From NCBI GenBank assembly GCA_017472685.1, contig JAFUOO010000009.1, positions 1 through 64,000 on the forward strand: DNA of 64,000 nucleotides, given 5' to 3'. Position 1 is the stretch's first letter, and each line of letters starts with the position of its first letter. The notes beneath the pieces were generated by a model, which had not been told where the DNA came from, made no database searches, and worked only from the letters and a program-made list of their open reading frames with translations. The stretch is from Clostridia bacterium (GTDB taxonomy: Bacteria > Bacillota > Clostridia > UMGS1883). Shown here piece by piece: positions 1 to 9,332 of this stretch. The translations under genes and the position numbers were made by a program.

Positions 1-3000
1 ACATATGCTGTTGCATCCGAAAACCTTATTTCAAACGGTTCTTTCGAAAACGCAGAAGGTAACTTTGACACAACAGGCTGGCTTTCTCAGCAGACAAGCG
101 CAGCTATCCCTAACCCCCAGAGCGCAGGCGATGACCACTGGGCAGCAGGTAGTGTACAGGGCTACTATTACATGCAGACAGAACGCGACCTTGGTTCTAC
201 ATACGACAGATGGGGCACAGTATACACAGGTCCCAGAATCGGTAACCCCACAGACGGCAACTGGTATCTTATGAGCCAGTGGGGCGACGGCTTTGGCGGT
301 CTTTGCTGCATCAAGCGTTCCTTTGCTCTTGAAAGCGGCAAGAAGTACGTATTTATGTACGACATTAAGTCTAACTCCGGCAACAAGACAGCAGGCACAG
401 TTTATGTAGGCACATCTCTTGCGGCAGGTACAGGTACAGCAGCAGGTGATATTGCAGAAGACTGGAAGACAGTTACAACTGTTATCGACGGTACAGACAG
501 TGTTAATACATTGTGGTTCAACGCATATAACCTTGGTAACGGTATCTGCTTTGATAACTTCCAGATGTATGAGCTCGAAGTTCCTCAGACAGTATTTGAC
601 GTAACTGTTACATATACAGCAAACGGCGAAACAGTCAAGACAGAAACAAAGAGTTATGACTCTGCTTTAGTAAGTGGTGCAAGCTTTGACGAGCTTTACT
701 ACAGAGAGAACGGTACTAATGTGCTTTACTATGCAGAAGCACAGACAGTAAGCGAAACAAAGACAATTGAAATGGCAGCGCTTCCCAACTGGGGCAACTA
801 TTCTGACGGAGATAAGATTGCCACAGATGAAGCAGTGTATATCGTTGTAGGCGGAAACCTTGCTCCTAACGGTAACTTTGAATATGGTATGAACGGTTGG
901 TATGCCCGTGACAACAGCACACCTCCCGTATCTTATTCAATCACAACAACAGATAAGCCCACAGGCAGTGAAAGAGCGGCACTTTCATCCGGTGCAGGTG
1001 GTGCATCGAGTAACAACTCCATCAAGCAGGCTTGGGACATTGAAGTTGGCGAAACCTACTACTACAGCATGTGGGTTAAGGCAACTGACCAGTGGCATGG
1101 TCTCGGTCAGAGCGCAAGCCCCACAACAGAAGGTTTGGACCTTGTAGGTAACGGCGGCTTTGGTACGGGCGGTACATGGGTACAGCAGACAGGCGTATTC
1201 ACAGCTACAAATGAATACCTGGTATTCTTCGAGGGCTGGGGTAGCGTAGGTCTTGCAGATGTTGAAGTTTATAAGCTTGAAGAAGATGCTTCACAGAAGG
1301 CGACAACAACAATCAAGTTTGTTGATGTTAACGGCAACGAAATTGCAACAGCAGCTACAGTTAACGGCATTCTTGGCAGTGTAATTGATCTTACAGATAC
1401 TTCTATTGTGCCCGAAGCTATCACATACAACGGCAATGTATACTCCAAGAAATCTACTAATGCAACAAGCTATACAGTTACAGGCAATGCAGACACAGTT
1501 TCAATCACATACGAAACAGATGCTATTACTGACATCGACGTGGTTAACGTAACAGTTATTGAAGGCAACAGCCCCATTCTTCCCACGACACTTAATGCAA
1601 CAACAGGCACAGGCTCTTCCACAACTGTAACAATCACATCCTGGGATACATCTTCTCTTAAGGTTGGTGCAAACACAGTTTACGGTACGGTTGATGGTCT
1701 TTCTATCAAGGCTGAAGCAACTGTAACAGTACTTGACGAAACATTCAACATAAACGACATTACAGCTCATGCAGGTCAGAGCACAGAAGCTGTTCATTAC
1801 TTCCCTGTTTCTGTAAGTGGTGAAGTAACTGTTGAATTTGACGCTGTATTCCACCAGCTTGTTAACGGTACAATCACAATCGGTGATGCTGAGTCCAACG
1901 GCGGTAACAACCCCGTATTCGGCGGCACAGGTGATGCTATTTCTATTCAGACAAACTCGGGCGGTATCAATATCCGTTCCTGGGGTGCAAGTGGCGGTGA
2001 AGGCACTGCAGACCGCAACGTAACAACACCTGTTGTAACAGGCGACACATACCGTTTCCTTATTACAACAAATACAGATAACGACACATGGAGCGCAGTT
2101 ATGACTGATAAGAACGGTGTTCAGACTACTGTTGCTGACGGTCACGGCTACCGTAAGGTTGTTGACAAGCTTGACAGTATCACAGCTCTTGACAACAACA
2201 GCGTAGCTGATACAATTACTGTATCTAACATTAAGGTTTACTCTGCTACAGCAAGCGTTGAAACATACACAGTAAATGCAGTGGCAGGCAGCACAACTCT
2301 TGAAACATTCACAGGCTACACAGGCTCAACTGACAAGCTCGGTTATAACAGCCAGGTTGTATACCCCAATGTTGAAATTCCCGTATTTGACGGTTATGTA
2401 TTCAAGAACAAGACTGTTTCAGGCTCTGTTGTAACACTTAACTATGAAGCAGTAGCAGAAGCTAATTTCTTTGACAACGTAGCAAACGATACAAAGTTTG
2501 TATCACTCAACATGCTCGGTGCGCACGATGCATTTACAGCAAATATCAGCACCTCCTCCGCTAAGTACGACGCGGCAGGTGCGGCACAGGGCGATAGTGG
2601 CAGTAAGGCAGCTCCCTTGTCATCCTCTACTGCAGCACCTATGAGTAAGGCACAGAGCCAGGATGCTCTCACAATGCTTAACCATGGTGTAAGATACTTC
2701 GATATCCGTCTTTCCCGTTCCGATAAGACAGGAACAAATACATTGGGTGGAACAATTCAGCATACAAACGGCGTGTTCTACACAACACACGGTATGCTTT
2801 CTGACGAATTCAGACCCATTGCTTACACAATAGCTCAGTGGGCAAAGGAGCATCCCGGTGAAATCATCGTGCTTGACTTCCAGGAAATGTGGGATAACAC
2901 ATCTTCTGCAGGTTCAACCGGTGACAGCGTTGCCCAGAGCTGGATTGATCTTAATAACCTCCTTACAGAAGCAGGCATTTACGACTATGTAACAATCAAT

Positions 3001-5100
3001 AACGGCACAGACCTTTCTACTGTTACATATGGCTCTCTTACAGAGAATGGAACAAAGGCAGGTATTGTACTCTTCGGTCGTGCAGTTGCAACAAATGCTT
3101 CTGTTGGCAGCTTTATACTCCGCGGTACAACTTCTGCTGCATTCGACGGCAAGATGTACTCTAACTACTCTTTCGGCGATGCGAGCGTATCAAGTAGCTC
3201 ACTTGCAGCAGATTATATCCAGGCTCAGGTTGACCACGCATACACACAGACAGGTACAGTTAATAATATGTACCGTGTAATGCAGGCAATCAGCTCCACA
3301 AGTAACCTTATTAACCAGGCTGGCACGGACAACACATACATTGCAGGTGCGGTTAAGACTAACCCCACATGGCTCACAACACTTCCCGTTGTCATGGTTA
3401 ACGATGCAACAGTTAACACAAGTGACCTTCTTGCAACTTTGAAGGCTTGTAACGTGCCCGTTGATGTTACAATGAACTACTCCGTTGGCGGAACAGTAAC
3501 AGATTCCGGCAAGGCAAAGCTTATGGTAGGTACACTTTATACAGGCGGAGTTGTTGGTGCACTTTACGCAGGCACAAATGGTGAATATGCTGTTACAGAA
3601 GCTGTTACAGGCGAAGTTCCCGTGCCTTACAACGGCTCAATAACAATAACCGTTGAAAAGCTGGGAAGCGTTTACTCCACAAGAATGGAAAACGGTGCTC
3701 ACTCTGTTTATTCCGGTAACCTTGACGATGCTGCAGTTTATGCAGGTAAGACAAACTTTGCCGCATACACATGGGGACAGGACAACGACAGACTCGGTGT
3801 TGCAGTTCTCAGCGCAGAAAAGGGTAAGGAAAATTACGCACTCAGCGCAAACGTTGTAAGAAGCAACTTCAACCAGGATTACAGAAACGTTAAGTTCTAT
3901 GTTCTTCCCGTTGCTGAATACAGAGCACTTGATTTGAGCAATAAGGATGCACTTTTAGCAAAGCTTACTGACGCTACACTTGTTGCAACAATCAACCCCG
4001 ACAACTACGCATCCGGCGTATGTACAATTGCACTTGACGAAACAAAGATTGCTGCAGCTGCGGCAAACGGCGATGTTGTAATCATCGGTAATGCACAGGG
4101 CGGTCTTTACGGTATTGAAGGTAGCAGCATGGCAATTGTGACAGGCTATACTGTAACTGTTGGCGACAGCTCTACAGTTGCATATGGCGGCACATATACA
4201 CTTCCTTCCGATGCTATTGCATACCACCAGGTTGATACAACAACAGTTTATAAGCCTGCAACAGTAGTTACTATTACAGCTGATACCTCCTTTACAGGCT
4301 ACTATGCACTTGGTGCAGACATGGTTGACGGTGCACAGGTAAGAATCGGTGACGGCGTTGACGAAAACGGCAAGGTTTCTACAGGCAGCGGTCTTCGTTT
4401 CATAACAACAATTGACCGTATGGACACACTGGCTTCCCTTACAACCGAAGGCGTTGTAATGGAATTCGGTGTTGAGGTTACAGCTGAAGACAGCACAGCT
4501 GCTCCCGTTGTAATTAAGGCAGAAAACTGGCAGGTAAAAGACGAAGTATTCACCTCTGCTATTACAAACCTTGCAGAAGGTAACTACAACCGTAAGTTTA
4601 CAGCTACACCTTACGTAAAGATTGGCGAAGATGTTTACTATGGCACACCCGTTACAAGAAGTATTTACCAGGTAGCGGCAGGCTTACTTGCTAATGGCTA
4701 CTCTGAAGGCGAATACGGTCAGGGCAAGGACGAATCCGATACAAACTATGACACAATGCCCGAAGTGCTCGTAAATGTGCTCAACGCATATGTTAACCAG
4801 ACAGGTGTTCGTCTTACACTTTCTGACAATACTGCAACCGGTACTCTTACCGCACGACTTGAGGGTGCTTCCGGCGGTTACACAGGCGAAGCGTTCTTCA
4901 CAGTTGGCGAAACAACCTACTCTGACGGCAAGTACACAGTTACACTTACAGCAGTTGGTCAGTCTAAGATTGATGTTAACCTCTTCAACGAATACGTAAG
5001 AATTAACAACAACAATTCTAAGGTATCGCCCGTTACTACAATTACAGATAACGGAAACGGCACATATACACTCGTATTTGATTACGGTAACATGAATTAA
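1..5100 (+). CDS. Large secreted multidomain protein with PI-PLC X domain (5' end missing)
   Basis: The frame is open from base 1, so the start and any signal peptide lie left of the window; 1699 codons are visible. In order I see two carbohydrate-binding-like jelly-roll modules that begin with 'NLISNGSFE' (about residues 7-190) and 'NLAPNGNFEYG' (about 287-425), a MucBP/Ig-like stretch, a concanavalin-like stretch, then a phosphatidylinositol-specific phospholipase C X domain (about 823-1130). In that domain the first catalytic His lies in 'LGAHDAFT' (H842), followed by 'RYFDIRLSR' and the second His in 'TTHGM' (H930). After it come a surface-protein-type domain with 'GSGLRF' and a C-terminal beta domain. 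PI-PLC enzymes cleave phosphoinositides or GPI anchors; the true substrate is unknown. Thr is coded almost only by ACA and Lys mostly by AAG, unlike the neighbours, which suggests high expression. A terminator separates it from the convergent next gene. Confidence 0.8.
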   Translation, partial: TYAVASENLISNGSFENAEGNFDTTGWLSQQTSAAIPNPQSAGDDHWAAGSVQGYYYMQTERDLGSTYDRWGTVYTGPRIGNPTDGNWYLMSQWGDGFGGLCCIKRSFALESGKKYVFMYDIKSNSGNKTAGTVYVGTSLAAGTGTAAGDIAEDWKTVTTVIDGTDSVNTLWFNAYNLGNGICFDNFQMYELEVPQTVFDVTVTYTANGETVKTETKSYDSALVSGASFDELYYRENGTNVLYYAEAQTVSETKTIEMAALPNWGNYSDGDKIATDEAVYIVVGGNLAPNGNFEYGMNGWYARDNSTPPVSYSITTTDKPTGSERAALSSGAGGASSNNSIKQAWDIEVGETYYYSMWVKATDQWHGLGQSASPTTEGLDLVGNGGFGTGGTWVQQTGVFTATNEYLVFFEGWGSVGLADVEVYKLEEDASQKATTTIKFVDVNGNEIATAATVNGILGSVIDLTDTSIVPEAITYNGNVYSKKSTNATSYTVTGNADTVSITYETDAITDIDVVNVTVIEGNSPILPTTLNATTGTGSSTTVTITSWDTSSLKVGANTVYGTVDGLSIKAEATVTVLDETFNINDITAHAGQSTEAVHYFPVSVSGEVTVEFDAVFHQLVNGTITIGDAESNGGNNPVFGGTGDAISIQTNSGGINIRSWGASGGEGTADRNVTTPVVTGDTYRFLITTNTDNDTWSAVMTDKNGVQTTVADGHGYRKVVDKLDSITALDNNSVADTITVSNIKVYSATASVETYTVNAVAGSTTLETFTGYTGSTDKLGYNSQVVYPNVEIPVFDGYVFKNKTVSGSVVTLNYEAVAEANFFDNVANDTKFVSLNMLGAHDAFTANISTSSAKYDAAGAAQGDSGSKAAPLSSSTAAPMSKAQSQDALTMLNHGVRYFDIRLSRSDKTGTNTLGGTIQHTNGVFYTTHGMLSDEFRPIAYTIAQWAKEHPGEIIVLDFQEMWDNTSSAGSTGDSVAQSWIDLNNLLTEAGIYDYVTINNGTDLSTVTYGSLTENGTKAGIVLFGRAVATNASVGSFILRGTTSAAFDGKMYSNYSFGDASVSSSSLAADYIQAQVDHAYTQTGTVNNMYRVMQAISSTSNLINQAGTDNTYIAGAVKTNPTWLTTLPVVMVNDATVNTSDLLATLKACNVPVDVTMNYSVGGTVTDSGKAKLMVGTLYTGGVVGALYAGTNGEYAVTEAVTGEVPVPYNGSITITVEKLGSVYSTRMENGAHSVYSGNLDDAAVYAGKTNFAAYTWGQDNDRLGVAVLSAEKGKENYALSANVVRSNFNQDYRNVKFYVLPVAEYRALDLSNKDALLAKLTDATLVATINPDNYASGVCTIALDETKIAAAAANGDVVIIGNAQGGLYGIEGSSMAIVTGYTVTVGDSSTVAYGGTYTLPSDAIAYHQVDTTTVYKPATVVTITADTSFTGYYALGADMVDGAQVRIGDGVDENGKVSTGSGLRFITTIDRMDTLASLTTEGVVMEFGVEVTAEDSTAAPVVIKAENWQVKDEVFTSAITNLAEGNYNRKFTATPYVKIGEDVYYGTPVTRSIYQVAAGLLANGYSEGEYGQGKDESDTNYDTMPEVLVNVLNAYVNQTGVRLTLSDNTATGTLTARLEGASGGYTGEAFFTVGETTYSDGKYTVTLTAVGQSKIDVNLFNEYVRINNNNSKVSPVTTITDNGNGTYTLVFDYGNMN

Positions 5101-5110
5101 AAACAAACAA

Positions 5111-5143
5111 AAAAATCATCGCGGATTTTCCGCGATGATTTTT
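5111..5143. terminator. Bidirectional terminator hairpin
   Basis: Perfect 15-bp inverted repeat with a 3-base loop (core tcatcgcgga / tccgcgatga), with A-rich and T-rich flanks on both sides. It lies between two convergent genes and can terminate both. Confidence 0.9.
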
Positions 5144-5147
5144 TGTT

Positions 5148-8100
5148 TTAGTTTATTGATAAGGTTTTTACTGCACATAACGGTTTAACTGATGCTTTGT
5201 CCAGAACAAAAAGCTTTACAGTGCCACTTAAAGGTGGCATATCGTTTATCGTCAGCACTTCTCCTTTTTGCATTGAAATCGGAATTGAAAAAGCATTTGT
5301 AAGTGTATCTCCGCTGTAATTTGCAACAATTAAAGATGCGTCTGCCGTCCGGTAGCACTTGATTTTAACCGTTGAAGTCGACCACTGGGTTATTTCACAA
5401 AGGTTTTCTGTTACTATAACTCTCTGGCGAACATAGAGGCTTTCTGAATAGTAGCCCTCGGGAATTATCACATTTCCTGTTACAATATATGTTCCCGAGA
5501 CACTTGTGTCAATAATATCCGAGTCAAGCCATTGCACCGGAAGGGTAATTTCTTCTCCGTTTTCTGAAACAGCGTTCACGTTCTCTACAAGAGAAGGTGC
5601 GCTGTTTTTTTGCACCACAACTGCTGTTGGTGCTTCAATGGAGGTTATTTCGGAAAGTGCTGTGTCGGAAAGCTCATAAAGCTGAAAGTCACGGATGCAT
5701 AGATATTCACACATCTGAAGCCAGTAGGCGTTGAACAGGAAGTAGTCGGCGCCATTTCCGGAGTTGAATGCCATAGTATGTGTAGTCCAGCTTCCGCCCA
5801 CGTTCTGCACATCGCCGTTGGTACAGTCAAAAGAGTGACTTGATACAAAGTTTAAAGTGCCTTCTGTATCATAATGTGAGGGAACATAGAAATTGTCGCC
5901 CTCGTCCATGTCTATTGCGCCAAAGCGTACAGATGCTTTCCCGCTTACGGTAAATGCCTTGAAGGAAAAGTAATAATTAGTATTTTCCTTGATGGGAACA
6001 AAAGAAAGAAGTGAACGGTTGCCATTCCATGCACTGTATTTCCAGTCACTGCTCATGTGTTCAACGAGATATGTGTTTGTGTTATCCTTGCCAAAGTAAA
6101 AAGTGTTGTCGGCATCTTTTTCAAAGGCTCCTGTTGTAAGATAACCCGACTGTGCTAACGGAATAAGATTTCTCAATGTTCCGTCGGGGTTAATTACGGG
6201 AATCTGATACGAAGAGTCAGACGGATGCCCCGTTGTGTTTGTGCCAACGTACCACTGCTCCATATTGTTTCCCGAATTATCGCTGAAATCAGGATTGTTG
6301 TAAAGATTTTCACCTGTGATGCTATAACGCTCGCCGTTTATGGTAATTACTTCATCGCTTTCGGACGGCTTCCAGTCACCCTCGATTGCTTTTGTAAAGG
6401 TCGCAATGATTTTGCTGTCGCAGGTAGCTGTAAATTCCGTAGTGTAAAGGTTATTGTCTTCCGTTCTGAGCGTTGACAGAATATCTTTGCCGTTTAAGGT
6501 GAGCGATGTAATGTCACCCTCGGGAAGAACGGAAAGTGTAACCGTTTGCCCGTCAAAAGCGAAATTTTTATCCGCGTAAATATATCCACTGTCGGAGGAG
6601 GAAATGTCTATCCTGTAGCCTGTGTCACGGAGTGTGCTGTCTGTTACTGCAGGTGTTATGATAAATTTGTCGAAGTTTGGCGTGTAGTTTGTAAGCTTAT
6701 TTGTGCCGGGCGTACTTGTGCTTCCGCCCCAGAGAACATGCCACGAATCATCATTATAAATGCGGATTGTATTTTCGCCCTTTGTGAGCTCAATGGGAAT
6801 AGTTCTTTCTAAGAACGTGTCATCTGAGAAAGTGTTGGGGAAGAAGTACCGCCTGGCGTTTGTGTAATCGCCGTTAACGGCAAATGAGGCATAGCGGTCA
6901 ATAATTTTTATGTTATAGGAATGAGTTCCACAAAGGTCATTGTTCGACTGGAAAACCTGCATTTTGTAAAGCCCGTCTGCGGGCACATTTACGTTAAGCT
7001 CCATGTAACAGCCTTCTGTTTCGAAGGCTGTTTCGTTACCTGCAAGGGGAGTGACATAGGTTGCATTGTCACTTTCTGACATTTCAAAGGTGCCCTTGGC
7101 ATCCTCTGCTTCATAAACAACAGATTGATTATCGCTTGAAGCAATAACACGCATGTAGTCAATTGCACCCGGAATTGTCATATCGTAGTCAATAAGATTC
7201 AAGCCCTGACGGAGGAAAATTGTTGCGTATGCCTCTCGCCAATCTTCTGCGGCGGAAATTTCAATGTCCGTCAGATGATTTGAGAATGTAAGGTTAGTGT
7301 TATCGAGGAATATGCGGATTGCACCGTCATCTTGTGCCGTGTAGCGGAAAAGTATGTTATAAAGCCCCGACTCGGGAACATGAACAACGTGACGTATGCC
7401 GCCTTTTTCCTCTGTGGGAATAAGGGAAAGGTCTGCTACATAGCCACTGGCAGAGTAAGCTGCAATTTCATTTTTTGTGACAGCTAAGCTCTCGGGGTTG
7501 AAGTCGGCAGCCTCGGCTTCAAAGATTTTGTCGTAAAAGGGTGCATCGGCATTATATGCGCCCTGATAGGAAACATATAATACATCGTGGAACGCACCTG
7601 CATCACCTGAATACATTACTTTGATTTTATGTGTGCCACCCGTCAAATTTACATATTTGTCAACCATGCCTTCCATTGAATAGAAAAGCGTGTTGGGAAG
7701 CTGGAGAACATATTCTTCACCGTCAATGAAAAGTGCCTGTGTGATGTTTTTCGGAGCATGGGTTTCGGCATTGTTTCTGGTTGAGCCAACGCCGTTGCCA
7801 TAGATAAACGATAGCTTATAAAGCCCGTCATGGGGAACTGTAATAGTATAGCCTAAGCCGTCGCCGTCTTCGTCAAAGCCGCCTATACGAACTCTGCCGG
7901 AACAGAAATAGCGGGGTTTTTCGATAGGTGAGCTCTCATGCTCCGTAATGAGTGTTCCGTAGAAGAGCGCGTCCTCTGCTTCATAGAATGCGTGATATTT
8001 GCCCTTTGTGCTGTAGAGTGCAGTTTCCTCTGTTTTTGTAACTGTCAGGCGGTAAGCTGTTGAGAAGAGCATATCATCAAGCGGTATTTTAACGTTGCCG

Positions 8101-9332
8101 TCAATAACGGGGAATACACCCTCCAGCACAACCTCAGGGTCGCCTGATGCTCCGTGGTAGCCTGTGAAGTAGCTTGCTTCAACCTTTACGTGAACATTTT
8201 TTGCATTTTTAAACACAGTCGTTGACGCAATGCGATTAAGGTTTATTACGCCCTTTCCGTCGTTGCCGCCTACAATGACTGTTGCACACTGCTTGCTTTT
8301 GTCAATGGAGGCCAAACCGTAAAAGCCGTCGAAGCTTGTGTTTTGAGTGGCGAGTGAAAGCGCCTTACCGCTCATATCGCCGTACCACTTGTAAACCCAC
8401 CATGCACCATTGCCGTCGTTTGCATTGGCTGTTAAGTCGTTGAGGTTATTTGCCTGGTGCCAGAAGGGCAGACAGCCATAAACCTCACTGTCCTCCAAAC
8501 GGGCAATCCAGTTAACAAGTCTTCCGGGAACACCGCAGTCGGAATAATCGGCATATTCGTTGATGACAACCTGCTTTTCTTCAATATTAAGAGAGCGGCA
8601 TATGCTTCTGTAGTCGGCAATGTGGTCGTCCATAGTGTCAAGACAGCCCACTTGCAATTCATGCCAGGTAACAATGTCGGGAAGACAATTGTTGTCGCGG
8701 CAGAACTTAAGGTGAGAGTACATACTGTTATGTCCGCGATAAACAGCGTCATTGGGTCCTGCAATAACAGCATTAGGGTCAACGGATTTTATTGCGTTGT
8801 AGTATATTTTCCACGCCTCATCAAATGACGCCACCCCGTTTACGGGAGTACCTTCGTTAATGGGAATATAAACAATTCTTTCGTCAATGTCGGGATATTT
8901 TTCACGCATTGAGTCTTTCCAATCGGAAACATAAGGCGCAATGACGGTTTTTAAAACCTCGCCGTAGTCATATGCATTGGCAGTAACGCCGAAAACACCG
9001 TAGTAGTTTGAATTGTACATCTGTACCTGCTGGCCGCCTGCCTCGAAAAATTCGTCGGCAACATCCAGCGCATCACCGTAGGGGTGCTCTGTGCCGAGTG
9101 CACCTTTTGTGGCAAGTACCTTAGGCTTTAAGGGGGTTAATGTGTTTACATCCGGAACACCCTCGTTGCTGATGCCATACAAAAAACCAGCACTTCCGTG
9201 AAGCATGTCGTGGTCTTCCGCTGTCATGTCAACATTGATTGCGGGCACCTTCTCTTCCGCAACAACGGGAAGAGAAGGAAGATAGCAAGTTAATAATATG
9301 AAAAATAATAAAGCAGATATAACCCTTTTCAA
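5148..9332 (-). CDS. Secreted GH39-like glycoside hydrolase with CBM35/6-type modules
   Basis: 1394 aa. The start is TTG at 9332, directly after the TAA of the upstream GH31 gene, with AGAGGTG about 7 bases upstream; no ATG fits. Signal peptide about 1-25. The N-terminal part (about 30-420) looks like a clan GH-A barrel: 'YIPINEG' gives candidate acid/base E160, 'KSVDPNAVIAGPN' is GH39-like, and 'VVINEYADYSD' gives candidate nucleophile E259. Three 'EAED/EAEA' carbohydrate-binding modules follow (about 430-590, 600-720, 735-890), then an InlB-repeat-like segment, another jelly-roll (about 990-1230), an Ig-like domain, and the C-terminal tail module shared with six other secreted proteins of this window. 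It is the second gene of a GH31 operon. Exact substrate unknown; a pectin side-chain beta-glycosidase is likely from context. Confidence 0.7.
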   Translation of the reverse strand: MKRVISALLFFILLTCYLPSLPVVAEEKVPAINVDMTAEDHDMLHGSAGFLYGISNEGVPDVNTLTPLKPKVLATKGALGTEHPYGDALDVADEFFEAGGQQVQMYNSNYYGVFGVTANAYDYGEVLKTVIAPYVSDWKDSMREKYPDIDERIVYIPINEGTPVNGVASFDEAWKIYYNAIKSVDPNAVIAGPNDAVYRGHNSMYSHLKFCRDNNCLPDIVTWHELQVGCLDTMDDHIADYRSICRSLNIEEKQVVINEYADYSDCGVPGRLVNWIARLEDSEVYGCLPFWHQANNLNDLTANANDGNGAWWVYKWYGDMSGKALSLATQNTSFDGFYGLASIDKSKQCATVIVGGNDGKGVINLNRIASTTVFKNAKNVHVKVEASYFTGYHGASGDPEVVLEGVFPVIDGNVKIPLDDMLFSTAYRLTVTKTEETALYSTKGKYHAFYEAEDALFYGTLITEHESSPIEKPRYFCSGRVRIGGFDEDGDGLGYTITVPHDGLYKLSFIYGNGVGSTRNNAETHAPKNITQALFIDGEEYVLQLPNTLFYSMEGMVDKYVNLTGGTHKIKVMYSGDAGAFHDVLYVSYQGAYNADAPFYDKIFEAEAADFNPESLAVTKNEIAAYSASGYVADLSLIPTEEKGGIRHVVHVPESGLYNILFRYTAQDDGAIRIFLDNTNLTFSNHLTDIEISAAEDWREAYATIFLRQGLNLIDYDMTIPGAIDYMRVIASSDNQSVVYEAEDAKGTFEMSESDNATYVTPLAGNETAFETEGCYMELNVNVPADGLYKMQVFQSNNDLCGTHSYNIKIIDRYASFAVNGDYTNARRYFFPNTFSDDTFLERTIPIELTKGENTIRIYNDDSWHVLWGGSTSTPGTNKLTNYTPNFDKFIITPAVTDSTLRDTGYRIDISSSDSGYIYADKNFAFDGQTVTLSVLPEGDITSLTLNGKDILSTLRTEDNNLYTTEFTATCDSKIIATFTKAIEGDWKPSESDEVITINGERYSITGENLYNNPDFSDNSGNNMEQWYVGTNTTGHPSDSSYQIPVINPDGTLRNLIPLAQSGYLTTGAFEKDADNTFYFGKDNTNTYLVEHMSSDWKYSAWNGNRSLLSFVPIKENTNYYFSFKAFTVSGKASVRFGAIDMDEGDNFYVPSHYDTEGTLNFVSSHSFDCTNGDVQNVGGSWTTHTMAFNSGNGADYFLFNAYWLQMCEYLCIRDFQLYELSDTALSEITSIEAPTAVVVQKNSAPSLVENVNAVSENGEEITLPVQWLDSDIIDTSVSGTYIVTGNVIIPEGYYSESLYVRQRVIVTENLCEITQWSTSTVKIKCYRTADASLIVANYSGDTLTNAFSIPISMQKGEVLTINDMPPLSGTVKLFVLDKASVKPLCAVKTLSIN

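Noticed and set aside
1501-2145. 214-codon antisense reading frame inside the PI-PLC gene, and similar long antisense frames (e.g. 4684-5106, 29139-29699)
   Set aside because: Cys/Val-rich translations caused by the ACA/GTA codon bias of the sense gene; no ribosome sites and no domain features.
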